Positions 1-7,196 of a stretch of 30,952 bases of DNA are shown in pieces. A program made the position numbers and the translations under genes. The stretch's first letter is position 1. The number at the start of each line of letters is the position of its first letter. A model generated the notes under the pieces. It saw nothing but the letters and a program-made list of their open reading frames with translations. It was not told the origin of the DNA and did not search any database. Source of the stretch: an uncultured Lachnospiraceae bacterium (GTDB lineage Bacteria > Bacillota_A > Clostridia > Lachnospirales > Lachnospiraceae); assembly GCA_910585355.1 (NCBI GenBank), contig CAJUDN010000002.1, positions 47,454 to 78,405 on the forward strand, read 5' to 3'.

Positions 1-110
1 GACATTATCTCATGACCGTAAGCGGCCATGAGGCCTCCGGCGGAATTCAGTGCCCAGTCTTCTGCGGCAAGCGCAGAAAACAAATGCACAGGTATAATGT
101 CTGACGACAT
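1..110 (-). CDS. Possible 5' part of an unknown gene, cut by the window edge
   Basis: An open frame runs from an ATG at 110 to the window edge without a stop. It would encode about 36 residues beginning MSSDIIPVHLFSALAAEDW. The peptide has an ordinary, non-low-complexity composition, but I do not recognise a family. It lies 36 bp downstream of the amidase stop codon, so it could be the next gene of that unit. Against it, no Shine-Dalgarno sequence precedes the ATG, and a perfect inverted repeat overlaps the start. It is either a truncated gene or a chance open frame. Confidence 0.3.
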   Translation of the reverse strand, partial: MSSDIIPVHLFSALAAEDWALNSAGGLMAAYGHEIM

Positions 111-116
111 TATACC
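91..116. promoter_or_regulatory. Perfect 11-bp inverted repeat, operator-like
   Basis: GGTATAATGTC at 91-101 and GACATTATACC at 106-116 are perfect inverted arms around 4 bp. On the minus strand the TATAAT in one arm could be a -10 box, with a weak TTTTTA 17 bp upstream. A dimeric repressor site over a promoter is the simplest reading. The arm GACATTAT also occurs at positions 1-8. A terminator is unlikely because no T-tract follows the stem. Confidence 0.4.
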
Positions 117-146
117 ACTATATATTTAAAATAAAAAGGGGGAGCG

Positions 147-842
147 TCATTCCTTGTTTAAATATTCCAAAATTCCCATATGAATTGTCCACGCCATCCG
201 ATCCTGATAATCCTCTTCCTGAAGAAGGAGAGCCTCTTTCCGGTTACTTAAAAACCCGCATTCCACAATTACAATGGGACACTTCACATGAAGCAGAAGA
301 TAATAGTTTCCATTGGCCTTTGCCAGTCTTCTGTTCTCGTCCCCCAGCACGTAAGTAAATCTCTCTTGCAGAATTTCCGCCAGTTTTTTTCCCTTTTCTG
401 AAGATTTATAATAAAACACCTGGCCGCCTGACACTTCCTCCTCATGGTAACTGTTCTGATGGATGCTTACCACAAGATCGGCATTATTCTCCTCGATGAT
501 ATCACACCGCTTTTTCATATCCGCCGTTTTTTTTCTGGAATCGCCTTCCCCGTAAAGCCCTATGTCTGATTCTCTGGTCATCACCACATCTATATCTGAC
601 TGTTCCAAATACCATTTAAGCTTTGTTGCGATCTGTAGATTAATATCCTTTTCCAGACTTCCGTCCACGCCGACCTTTCCCGGGTCATTTCCTCCATGTC
701 CAGCGTCAATTACTACCATCGGCCGTTCTTCCCGGCTTTTAGTTGTTGCTGACACCACCTGCACGCTGCCATATCTGGCCGCCAGAAACACCATAATCAA
801 AAGGAGCAGCCCGCAAACCTCCTCCAGCACCAGTTTTCTCAT
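147..842 (-). CDS. cwlD: N-acetylmuramoyl-L-alanine amidase, CwlD-like
   Basis: A membrane-anchored peptidoglycan amidase of the Amidase_3 family. CwlD-type enzymes remove stem peptides from spore cortex muramic acid so that muramic-delta-lactam can form, which is needed for germination. The N-terminus has one hydrophobic segment (LLLLIMVFLAA). The catalytic domain shows the zinc and active-site motifs in order: DAGHGG, the Glu of LEKDIN, the His of VSIHQNS, and the catalytic Glu of VECGFLSN. The length (about 231 residues) is normal for CwlD. I start it at the ATG at 842, preceded by GAGGTGGAACGG; the GTG at 851 lies inside that Shine-Dalgarno sequence. A terminator separates it from the GH18 gene upstream. 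The family call is firm; the exact sporulation role is inferred. Confidence 0.87.
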   Translation of the reverse strand: MRKLVLEEVCGLLLLIMVFLAARYGSVQVVSATTKSREERPMVVIDAGHGGNDPGKVGVDGSLEKDINLQIATKLKWYLEQSDIDVVMTRESDIGLYGEGDSRKKTADMKKRCDIIEENNADLVVSIHQNSYHEEEVSGGQVFYYKSSEKGKKLAEILQERFTYVLGDENRRLAKANGNYYLLLHVKCPIVIVECGFLSNRKEALLLQEEDYQDRMAWTIHMGILEYLNKE

Positions 843-888
843 CCGTTCCACCTCGGACCATATTTATAGAAAATATATCCTGGCAGAA

Positions 889-929
889 AAGCAAAAAGAA
901 CCTTTCCTTCAATTTTCCCGGAAAGGTTC
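889..929 (-). terminator. Rho-independent terminator of the GH18 gene
   Basis: On the minus strand a perfect 10-bp stem (GAACCTTTCC / GGAAAGGTTC, 898-907 and 920-929) is followed by TTTTTGCTTTT. It lies directly after the GH18 stop codon. Confidence 0.85.
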
Positions 930-941
930 CCGACGCTTGCA

Positions 942-2588
942 TTAATCCCAGGTGATGGAATTCCAGACCGGAGCATCCTCGAGCCCCAGTTTCCAGCAGG
1001 CCACCCCCGCCAGATCCTCTTCCTTTATGACCTTCATCTTTAAAGCCAGGGAATCTTCTTCTTCCAACCAGAGATACTTGACCCCGTCTTCTATGGAAAG
1101 TTCTCCATAAAACTGCCCCAGCTCCTGCTGCCAGTAAAGCTCCACATTATTATCCTTCACCCATTGCCTGGCTTCCGCGATGCCAATGGCCGAGGATTTC
1201 ACCCCTTCATCTGTCTCCGTCCACACTCTGGTATAGAAAGGAACCCCGGTTATTATTTTTTCCTTCGGCACCTGCTCCAGAGTCCTCGAAATTCCCCCCT
1301 GTACATACAGGAGTGAAGCGACAGAACCTGGTTCGCCGCCTGCATAATGCTCATCATATCCCATAATGATTACATAGTCCGCTACAATTCCCTGTTCTTT
1401 TCTGTCGTAAAATTCATTGTATCCCGCAGGCACATAATTATCAACAGAGAGAACAATTCCCTTCTGCCGGCAGGGGATGGACAGCTCTCTTAAGAATTCA
1501 ATGTAATGAACGCCGGCTTCAGGCTTCAGACTTTCAAAATCCATGTTAAGACCATCCAGACCATATTTTTCCACATCGTCCATCAAGCTGTTAATTAATT
1601 TCCTCCTTGTGCTCGTGGAGGCCAAAAGCACCTCCGACTGGACATTCTGACTGAAATTATCAAGAAGAGCCCAAACTTTTAAGCCCTTTGCGTGGGCCTT
1701 GTCCACATAATCCCTGCTGGCCAGGGACTTATAATTTCCTTCGTTATCCGTCAGGGAAAACCAGGTAGGTGAAATGACATTAAGGCCTCTGGTTTTTTCT
1801 ACTACCGCATCCAGAGTCTTATTGCCTTCCATGCTGGTCACCTGATGCCAGCCCAGAACAATCTTTTCCTCCATGCTGGTACCTTTATATTCCGGTTCTG
1901 CAAAGGAGCCGTGAAAATCTTTATTACTTAGCTTGGCAATCACTTTATTTTCAATATATCCCATATGGCCATCTATGGTCTGAATTCTTGTCCAGCTTTC
2001 CATAGTATCCAAAACAGTAACTTCCATATCATGCAGAACCTCTGTCACAATCGGACTCTTGATTCCGCCCTTTTGACGGACTTTTCCATTTTTGTTAATC
2101 CGGGCCGTTTCCCGTTTCCCCCATTGGGTAACATATACCCGCTTTATCTCATCCCCATCAAACGCCTGAATTTGAATATCGGTGTAATTGGCAATCAGCC
2201 CCAGAGGCAGATAAACATCATCCTCTTCCAACAGAAGAAGGGACGCCCCATTGGAGCCTTTCGTTTCCGCGTCTGCATAGACAATCTGATCCGGCAGTGC
2301 ATATACCAATAAATTTTCTGTACTGTCCCAATAAAATCTCTTATTGATATTTGCATTGATCCACGACAGCGGCAGGTAGCTCTGTCCGTTTTTATAGATT
2401 CCCTTTGCTTTCTGAAGCTCATAATTATAAATAATTGCCGTTTCGTCCCCGCTGACCCCATAAATCTCACCTAGGTCTGCCAGTTCCCTGGAGGGCGTAT
2501 ATTTCTGAACCATTTTAAAACCGAAAAAGCCAAGAATAATCACAAAAATCATTCCAACGGCTATAAATAAAGGTATTAATTTTTTCAT
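942..2588 (-). CDS. Membrane-anchored SH3-domain glycosyl hydrolase family 18 protein
   Basis: A cell-surface or spore-associated glycosidase. From the N-terminus there is a membrane segment (residues about 5-25, LIPLFIAVGMIFVIILGFFGF). Next comes a region resembling a copper-amine-oxidase-N-type fold (about 45-140), then a bacterial SH3 domain (about 165-225, with VLDTMESWTRIQTIDGHMGYI). A GH18 TIM barrel fills the rest. The GH18 catalytic signature is visible as DGLNMDFES, with the acid Glu retained, and the family VIIMGYDEH strand follows. Related proteins act on peptidoglycan or cortex GlcNAc linkages. I start it at the ATG at 2588 because the protein then begins with a typical MKK membrane anchor; the open frame runs 49 codons further upstream without a better site. 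The substrate is not shown by the sequence. Confidence 0.85.
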   Translation of the reverse strand: MKKLIPLFIAVGMIFVIILGFFGFKMVQKYTPSRELADLGEIYGVSGDETAIIYNYELQKAKGIYKNGQSYLPLSWINANINKRFYWDSTENLLVYALPDQIVYADAETKGSNGASLLLLEEDDVYLPLGLIANYTDIQIQAFDGDEIKRVYVTQWGKRETARINKNGKVRQKGGIKSPIVTEVLHDMEVTVLDTMESWTRIQTIDGHMGYIENKVIAKLSNKDFHGSFAEPEYKGTSMEEKIVLGWHQVTSMEGNKTLDAVVEKTRGLNVISPTWFSLTDNEGNYKSLASRDYVDKAHAKGLKVWALLDNFSQNVQSEVLLASTSTRRKLINSLMDDVEKYGLDGLNMDFESLKPEAGVHYIEFLRELSIPCRQKGIVLSVDNYVPAGYNEFYDRKEQGIVADYVIIMGYDEHYAGGEPGSVASLLYVQGGISRTLEQVPKEKIITGVPFYTRVWTETDEGVKSSAIGIAEARQWVKDNNVELYWQQELGQFYGELSIEDGVKYLWLEEEDSLALKMKVIKEEDLAGVACWKLGLEDAPVWNSITWD

Positions 2589-2852
2589 TGGCTTATCTCT
2601 CTTTTCCTGAACAACCGGCACAGCATAAAATTGATAGCAATCCGGTTTTGCCCCGGTTTCCCTTCTTACAGCGGGCAAAAACGCATGAATGAACCGATGC
2701 TGCATGGATGCCGAAATTGGTATTTTCTGGGTCAATTATAACACATATCCCCTTTCACGTCTGTTAATTTTTTGTAACAAATTCCCTCCCAGACCACTTA
2801 AGAATTCCGTTGGCAGAACAGTATCTTCTGCGGCGATCCCTCCCTTTACTTA

Positions 2853-3128
2853 TTATCTCCTTCTGTTCTTCTCCTTTCTCTGCAATTTCTCCGGCCGGAC
2901 ATCCTCTTCATTTGCATATACCCTGTCAAAACGGATTTCCTTCAGTTCTCCTGCATCCGCCTGTACGTAATCCCCCATATAAAACATTCCGTCCTCCCGT
3001 ATCTCAAACAGTCTTTCCCAATCCTTCGGATTTGAAATTTGTCCGTCCATATAGATCGGAATTCCTTTTTCTCTGTACCGTTTCAAACCATCCAGATACT
3101 GTTTTTTCTCATCTTTTTCCTCATTCAT
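2853..3128 (-). CDS. Small conserved-looking hypothetical protein
   Basis: A 91-residue soluble, highly charged protein that I cannot assign to a named family. It is rich in Lys, Glu, Asp and Arg and ends in a basic tail (EKLQRKEKNRRR). A central segment, GIPIYMDGQISNPKDW, looks folded. The start is well supported: TAGGAGAAGG sits just upstream of the ATG at 3128. A 12-bp inverted repeat ends 18 bp before the start codon and could influence translation. No membrane segment or signal peptide is visible. Confidence 0.65.
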   Translation of the reverse strand: MNEEKDEKKQYLDGLKRYREKGIPIYMDGQISNPKDWERLFEIREDGMFYMGDYVQADAGELKEIRFDRVYANEEDVRPEKLQRKEKNRRR

Positions 3129-3146
3129 ATGCCTTCTCCTAATTCA

Positions 3147-3202
3147 CAAGCCGGCAGGAACCCTCAAGGAGAGATGTGACATATGAAACCCCTGCCGGCT
3201 TG
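3147..3202. repeat. 12-bp inverted repeat upstream of the small gene
   Basis: CAAGCCGGCAGG (3147-3158) and CCTGCCGGCTTG (3191-3202) are perfect inverted arms around a 32-nt loop. No clear T-tract follows on either strand, so a strong intrinsic terminator is not certain. It lies between the 3250 gene and the ribosome site of the 2853-3128 gene, where it could attenuate read-through. Confidence 0.6.
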
Positions 3203-3249
3203 CTTATTTGACTTCTATGTAACTATTCCGTACCTTCACAGTTACACTT

Positions 3250-3861
3250 CTACAATTCTGGAAACAGCTCCCGAAAAAATATCCCGCACTCCTTTGTGAC
3301 AGAGAACGCATCCGCTGAAAACGGAATCCGCTCAGTAAAAACTCCAAAGCGTCTCATAAACTCTTTTCTGGTTTCCTCACTTCCAAAGACCGCGAGGTAC
3401 TGCCAGCTTCTTTTCTTCCTCTGGTCGTTTTTCATCACAAACTCCCGGAAGCAATCCTGCTGCCACTCACTGAAGGAAGCTACCAGAAACTGTTTTTCAC
3501 AGCGCAGAAATTCTTCATAGCTTCCATCCTCCAGGTTGCCAAAATCTATCAGGATGTCCTCATACTTACGGCTCAGCGCCTCCTTCATTTCCTCTGGTCC
3601 CGCACATTTGTAATAATCCGCGTCCAAAACATGATAAGGTTTACATCCCCTCACCACCCCGGTGCAGACTTTTTCAATTCTGCCCAGATCACCAGATGAA
3701 TTCCATTCCAGCAGCGAAGCTCTCCTTCTGAGAAACCCGGCCAGGTAATTTAAAAGCATGATGGAAAAGTGCGTACATCCCACACTGTGCCCAATACCCG
3801 CGACCCCTATAAGCCTGGTTTTCTCCTCCAGAATTTCATCCCTCGTTTTTTTCCTTCCCAT
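3250..3861 (-). CDS. ParA/CpaE-like protein with a degenerate Walker A motif
   Basis: A 203-residue soluble protein with the layout of a MinD/ParA/CpaE-type ATPase. A glycine-rich loop, GVAGIGHSVGCTHFSI, lies near residues 19-34, and a hydrophobic strand ending in Asp (ILIDFGNLEDG) resembles Walker B. The Lys expected in the P-loop (GKT) is replaced: the core reads VGCTH. The C-terminal part of the upstream kinase has the parallel motif HGIGTTH. The two genes overlap by 55 bp and the start has a good AGGAGGAGAGAAGGA ribosome site, so they are translated together. CpaE/TadZ-like proteins position secretion or pilus machinery, but no pilus genes are in the window. The fold call is moderately sure; the function is unknown. 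Confidence 0.6.
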   Translation of the reverse strand: MGRKKTRDEILEEKTRLIGVAGIGHSVGCTHFSIMLLNYLAGFLRRRASLLEWNSSGDLGRIEKVCTGVVRGCKPYHVLDADYYKCAGPEEMKEALSRKYEDILIDFGNLEDGSYEEFLRCEKQFLVASFSEWQQDCFREFVMKNDQRKKRSWQYLAVFGSEETRKEFMRRFGVFTERIPFSADAFSVTKECGIFFRELFPEL

Positions 3862-5204
3862 TCCTTCTCTCCTCCTGTTCCCGCTTTAAGAATTTCCCCA
3901 AAACAGGCGTCGGCGCTTTTATCCTCCTTAAACGGATTGGCAAAAAACGGAAGGTACAGACAGGGGAATGTGCATAGCTCCCCCGGCAGTTTCAAACGGA
4001 TGTCCTTTGATATGTGGTTGAACAGAAGAAGCACACGGCCGCAGGCCCTAAAATATCTTGCCGCCTGTAAGGTGCTGTCAGTCTCCCACCATTTCCCGCC
4101 GCAGACCAGCACATATAGGTCAGCCTCCGGCAGAAATATCCCCTCCCTCCAGGAGACCCCTGTGTCTTTTACAACGGCCGGGAAATATCGGCAGGGAAGC
4201 TTTACTGAGCGGCCGTAAAACGGTCGGACACACAGCGAGTCCATATGGTAGATTCCGGAGTCGTCCGCCTCCATATTTCTGGTTCTGGCCATCATCCGCA
4301 CCGCATCCGTCTCCCACTCCTCCTGGTATAAGGCCGGATACCCGTTCCGGGTCAGAAAATTTGATATGCCAAAGGCGGCATGGGTCGTACCGATTCCATG
4401 CTTTGCTCCGGCAAAAACAAGATTCAGAGATTCCATTGCCAGTCCTCTTGAACTTTCGGTTTTTAATTCACATAACGCCTGCTCTACCTCTCCTGCATTG
4501 GGATAGCGCTCCGCTTTTCTTTCCGCCATGCATCCCCGGATAATCCGGTTCAGCTCCCGGTTTTCTCCCTGTTCTGTCATGCTGCTTTGTTTCCCCGGAG
4601 TTTTTCCTCTGCTCATAAAGAAAAGAAGGGCGCCAATGGCATACACGTCGGTCCGACAGTCCAGGCTTTCGTTCCCGTATTGCTCCGGTGCGGCAAAGCC
4701 TGCTGTTCCATAGCGTTCGCCAAAGGCAGTGATATCCTCTGCATATTGCGCGTGGTCAAAGTCAATTAAACGTATTATTCCATTACAGACCAACAGATTT
4801 TTAGGCTGTAAGTCAAGGTACAAAATGGGGTTTTCCGATGTATTCATGAAATGAATGAGACGACAGACCTGAATTCCAAGATCCACTGTCGTTTTCATTG
4901 ATAAGCTGCCCAGGCGTTTCACCAGGGCATATAAAGATTCGCCTTCCAGATATTCTTCTACAAGATAACTATTATCCAGATCTTCTTCCACGTCATAGAC
5001 AAGAGGAATTCCCGGGTGACGGAGCGTTTTCAGGAACAGCGCTTCCCTTTTAAAGGTATCATAATCGGCCATGGTTTTGGGCACAATCTTCATTGCCCGA
5101 TATTCTTCAAGCTCCATATGATACGCCAGGTACACAGTTCCGGAACGACCCGATCCCAGTTTCCTGCACAGACGATATTTACCAAACAGAACGTGTTCTG
5201 TAAT
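3807..5204 (-). CDS. Ser/Thr protein kinase fused to a CpaE-like domain
   Basis: The N-terminal part (about residues 8-250) is a Hanks-type kinase: glycine loop GSGRSGTVYLA, the ATP-binding Lys in AMKIV, and the activation-segment GTAGFAAPEQYG. The catalytic loop is LYLDLQPKN, so the HRD is changed to YLD while the catalytic Asp and the Asn remain. The DFG reads DFD. About 170 residues follow that resemble a CpaE/ParA-like domain with a deviant P-loop (GAKHGIGTTH, no Lys). No transmembrane helix or PASTA repeats are seen. The start is unusual. A perfect AAAGGAGGTG (5219-5210 on the minus strand) is correctly spaced from an ATT codon at 5204. The in-frame GTG at 5210 is too close and the TTG at 5225 lies upstream of the site. 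The kinase call is firm. Confidence 0.8.
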   Translation of the reverse strand: MTEHVLFGKYRLCRKLGSGRSGTVYLAYHMELEEYRAMKIVPKTMADYDTFKREALFLKTLRHPGIPLVYDVEEDLDNSYLVEEYLEGESLYALVKRLGSLSMKTTVDLGIQVCRLIHFMNTSENPILYLDLQPKNLLVCNGIIRLIDFDHAQYAEDITAFGERYGTAGFAAPEQYGNESLDCRTDVYAIGALLFFMSRGKTPGKQSSMTEQGENRELNRIIRGCMAERKAERYPNAGEVEQALCELKTESSRGLAMESLNLVFAGAKHGIGTTHAAFGISNFLTRNGYPALYQEEWETDAVRMMARTRNMEADDSGIYHMDSLCVRPFYGRSVKLPCRYFPAVVKDTGVSWREGIFLPEADLYVLVCGGKWWETDSTLQAARYFRACGRVLLLFNHISKDIRLKLPGELCTFPCLYLPFFANPFKEDKSADACFGEILKAGTGGEKEWEGKKRGMKFWRRKPGL

Positions 5205-5242
5205 ATCCACACCTCCTTTCGGCAATATAATCTCTGGATTCT

Positions 5243-5271
5243 ATTTTAATACAAAATCTGACCTTTTACAA
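5243..5271 (-). promoter_or_regulatory. Promoter of the kinase-CpaE pair
   Basis: On the minus strand TTGTAA (5271-5266), a 17-bp spacer and TAAAAT (5248-5243) form a sigma-A-type promoter. It lies roughly 40 bp upstream of the inferred kinase start. Confidence 0.55.
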
Positions 5272-5318
5272 CATAATTTTTCCATCTATTAAATTTTTAA
5301 TAAATTTTCCACATAGCA

Positions 5319-5348
5319 TTGCCAAACCCGAATACTATATAGTATATT
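5319..5348 (+). promoter_or_regulatory. Promoter of mecA with an overlapping palindrome
   Basis: TTGCCA (5319-5324) and TATATT (5343-5348) are spaced by 18 bp. The perfect palindrome ATACTATATAGTAT (5332-5345) overlaps the spacer and the -10 region. It could be a repressor site, though AT-rich palindromes also arise by chance. The region 5226-5440 otherwise holds only this divergent promoter pair and the mecA leader. Confidence 0.45.
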
Positions 5349-5440
5349 ATAGACGTAAAAATGTACCTTTTGGGTAACCGTTCAGGAGGTATATGAACTG
5401 TTGCTCTTTTGGACTTACCATACAGACAGGAAGTGATCCG

Positions 5441-6178
5441 ATGAAAATAGAACGTATCAATGACAATCAAATTCGATGCACTTTAAGCAATTTTGACTTA
5501 AGTGTTCGCAATCTTAATTTAAGTGAACTGGCCTATGGAAGCGAAAAAGCCAGAAATCTGTTTCGTGAAATGATTCAGCGTGCATCCAGCGAAGTGGGAT
5601 TTGAAGCAGAGGATATCCCCTTGATGGTGGAAGCCATACCGTTAGCAAATGAAAGCGTTATGTTAATCATTACAAAGATTGACGACCCGGAAGAATTGGA
5701 TACCAGATTCTCCAAATTTTCCCAAGTGGAGGAGGACGATGAAAATCCCTGGGAGTCCCTGACCAGCGAGCTTTTGGAAGGGGCCGAGAATCTTATGGCT
5801 CTTCTGGGAAACGCAGAAAAACAGGAGAAGCCGAAAGCCGCCCCCAAAGAAGTCCATTCCACCCTGGGGTCCAAAAAAGAGACGCCCTATGTAAGAATCT
5901 ACCAGTTTGCCTCCCTGGATATGGTATGTGCCGCCGCAAGGGAAACCGGAAACATTTTTAACGGTGTCAGTATCCTCTACAAAAACCCTAAAAACAGTCT
6001 CTTCTACCTGGTTCTGAAAAAGGAAAGCTGTGATGATCTTTCCTTCAGCCGTACCTGCAACATATTGTCTGAGTACGGAAAAAGGATCAATCAGGAGTCG
6101 GGCACCGAGGGCTACTATGCAGAGCACTTTGAATTGATTGTAAAAAAAGATGCCCTGTCTTCCCTTTCCAGACTTTAA
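5441..6178 (+). CDS. mecA: MecA-family adaptor protein
   Basis: An adaptor that delivers substrates to the ClpC-ClpP protease; in Bacillus it controls ComK and competence. The N-terminal domain begins with the family-typical MKIERINDNQIRCTL. An acidic linker follows (about residues 95-150, with VEEDDENPWESL). The C-terminal ClpC-interacting domain begins near YVRIYQFASLD and ends LIVKKDALSSLSRL. The length (245 residues) is within the family range. I start it at 5441 because homologues begin MKIERI and GGAAGTGA precedes it. An in-frame ATG at 5393 with its own AGGAGG 4 bp away would add 16 residues, and may be an alternative start. It is a single-gene unit with its own promoter and terminator. 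Confidence 0.88.
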   Translation: MKIERINDNQIRCTLSNFDLSVRNLNLSELAYGSEKARNLFREMIQRASSEVGFEAEDIPLMVEAIPLANESVMLIITKIDDPEELDTRFSKFSQVEEDDENPWESLTSELLEGAENLMALLGNAEKQEKPKAAPKEVHSTLGSKKETPYVRIYQFASLDMVCAAARETGNIFNGVSILYKNPKNSLFYLVLKKESCDDLSFSRTCNILSEYGKRINQESGTEGYYAEHFELIVKKDALSSLSRL

Positions 6179-6227
6179 GTCAAATAGCAAAAACGAAAAA
6201 CAGGGCGGCCTTCCATCGAGAATGAAG

Positions 6228-6269
6228 AAAAAGCGTGCAGGAAACAAATCGTTTCTTACGCGCTTTTTT
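6228..6269. terminator. Terminator after mecA, probably bidirectional
   Basis: AAAAAGCG (6228-6235) pairs with CGCTTTTTT (6261-6269), with an inner GAAAC/GTTTC stem. It ends in a T-tract on the plus strand, and the A-tract gives a T-run on the minus strand. Confidence 0.8.
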
Positions 6270-6389
6270 CATGCTGCCGGAGTCGATGCAATAGAGATAC
6301 GCAATTCTGCATTTTCAGACTGCCCGCCGAAAAGAGGAGCGGAAACTATGTTAAAGCCGCCTGATAAAAGTACCGCCTTCTGCTGCCGC

Positions 6390-6618
6390 TTATCGTGCTG
6401 CGGCGAGTATCTCATATTGGCCGCACAATGCCTGGCACCGCTCCAGTATGGCAATCAGCATTTCATTCTCATCGCTCCCCGGGGGGCATCAGTCTCTCCA
6501 TATCCTCCGCCGGGAGAGCCAGCAGATGTTCTTTCTCAAACCAGGCGGTCTGGGGAACCATGTCCAAGTCCGGCTCAGATTCCAGATTATGCAAAGCATT
6601 GGACAGTACAAAGTCCAT
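6390..6618 (-). pseudogene. Frameshifted fragment of an unknown small gene
   Basis: Two short frames continue each other across a homopolymer. From an ATG at 6618 the first reads MDFVLSNALHNLESEP and goes on to LPAEDMERLMPPGER, stopping at 6469. Skipping one base at the C6G4 run near 6478 joins it to DENEMLIAILERCQALCGQYEI, which ends at 6390. The combined product would be about 75 residues, acidic and helical, with good codon composition. The coding frame stays open upstream of 6618 to about 6690, so the gene was probably longer. I do not recognise the family. A sequencing error in the homopolymer is an alternative to true decay. Confidence 0.4.
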
Positions 6619-6670
6619 ATGCTCCAGTTTTTGCCTCTCCGTCTCTTTGCTGAGCGGTCTGCAAAACGGA

Positions 6671-6702
6671 GAAACGGCATAGCCTGCAAGCTACGCCGTT
6701 TC
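6671..6702. repeat. 13-bp stem-loop
   Basis: GAAACGGCATAGC (6671-6683) pairs with GCTACGCCGTTTC (6690-6702) with one mismatch (G-U in RNA) and a 6-nt loop. It ends the DUF1858 unit on the minus strand but has only a weak T-run (TCTCCGTTTTG), so terminator function is possible, not certain. Confidence 0.55.
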
Positions 6703-6773
6703 CCGGAATATTACATAATACTGTCTTATGAGCGCTGCCCTAACAGCCGCCTTTTTTGATATTCTTTCATGAA

Positions 6774-6980
6774 TTATGCATTCTTCTTCTCAAAATACTC
6801 GTTGAGAACATTTACAAGCTGGTCGCAGCTAATTCCATGAACCATGCACGCCTCTTCCAGAGATTCCATCTGAGAAGACGGGCATCCAACGCAATGCATT
6901 CCCGCCCCCATAAGAATCTGTGCCGTATCAATATCTGAGCGAAGAAGTTCTCCAATAAGCGTATCCTTTGTTACCTGCAT
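6774..6980 (-). CDS. DUF1858 domain protein
   Basis: A 68-residue protein that is almost entirely a DUF1858 domain, the family also called hybrid-cluster-protein-associated redox disulfide domain. The signature is a short helical fold around HCVGCPSSQMESLEEAC, with a CxxC pair (Cys about 30 and 33) that could form a disulfide or bind metal. Such peptides are common in strict anaerobes, alone or fused to redox proteins. The start at 6980 is supported by AAAAGGAGGAACCGCTC. It stands alone between the degenerate fragment and the glycan locus, so the partner protein is not indicated. Confidence 0.85.
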   Translation of the reverse strand: MQVTKDTLIGELLRSDIDTAQILMGAGMHCVGCPSSQMESLEEACMVHGISCDQLVNVLNEYFEKKNA

Positions 6981-7045
6981 GAGCGGTTCCTCCTTTTATT
7001 ACTTTTGTACTGATATATTGTGAGTATAATACTTTTTCTTATGCT

Positions 7046-7122
7046 TGGCAAGGTTGTTTTTTCTTTCTCTTCCATATCCGGAATCCTTTCATTTTCCCTG
7101 GAATTAAGTGACAAAAGGGAAT
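7046..7122 (+). repeat. Dispersed repeat, copy 1
   Basis: This stretch resembles 24646-24726 in the same orientation: both start TGGCAAGGTT plus a T-run and CTCTTCCAT, and both end CCTGGAAT, A or T, AAGTGACAAAAG. It lies in the gap between the DUF1858 gene and the end of the glycan locus. It encodes nothing convincing. Confidence 0.6.
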
Positions 7123-7196
7123 CGTGTGCATCCTGCGAATGCATAGCATGGCGGAGACATGGTATCGCTCTTAAGGAAAGTATCCGTATCTCTCCC

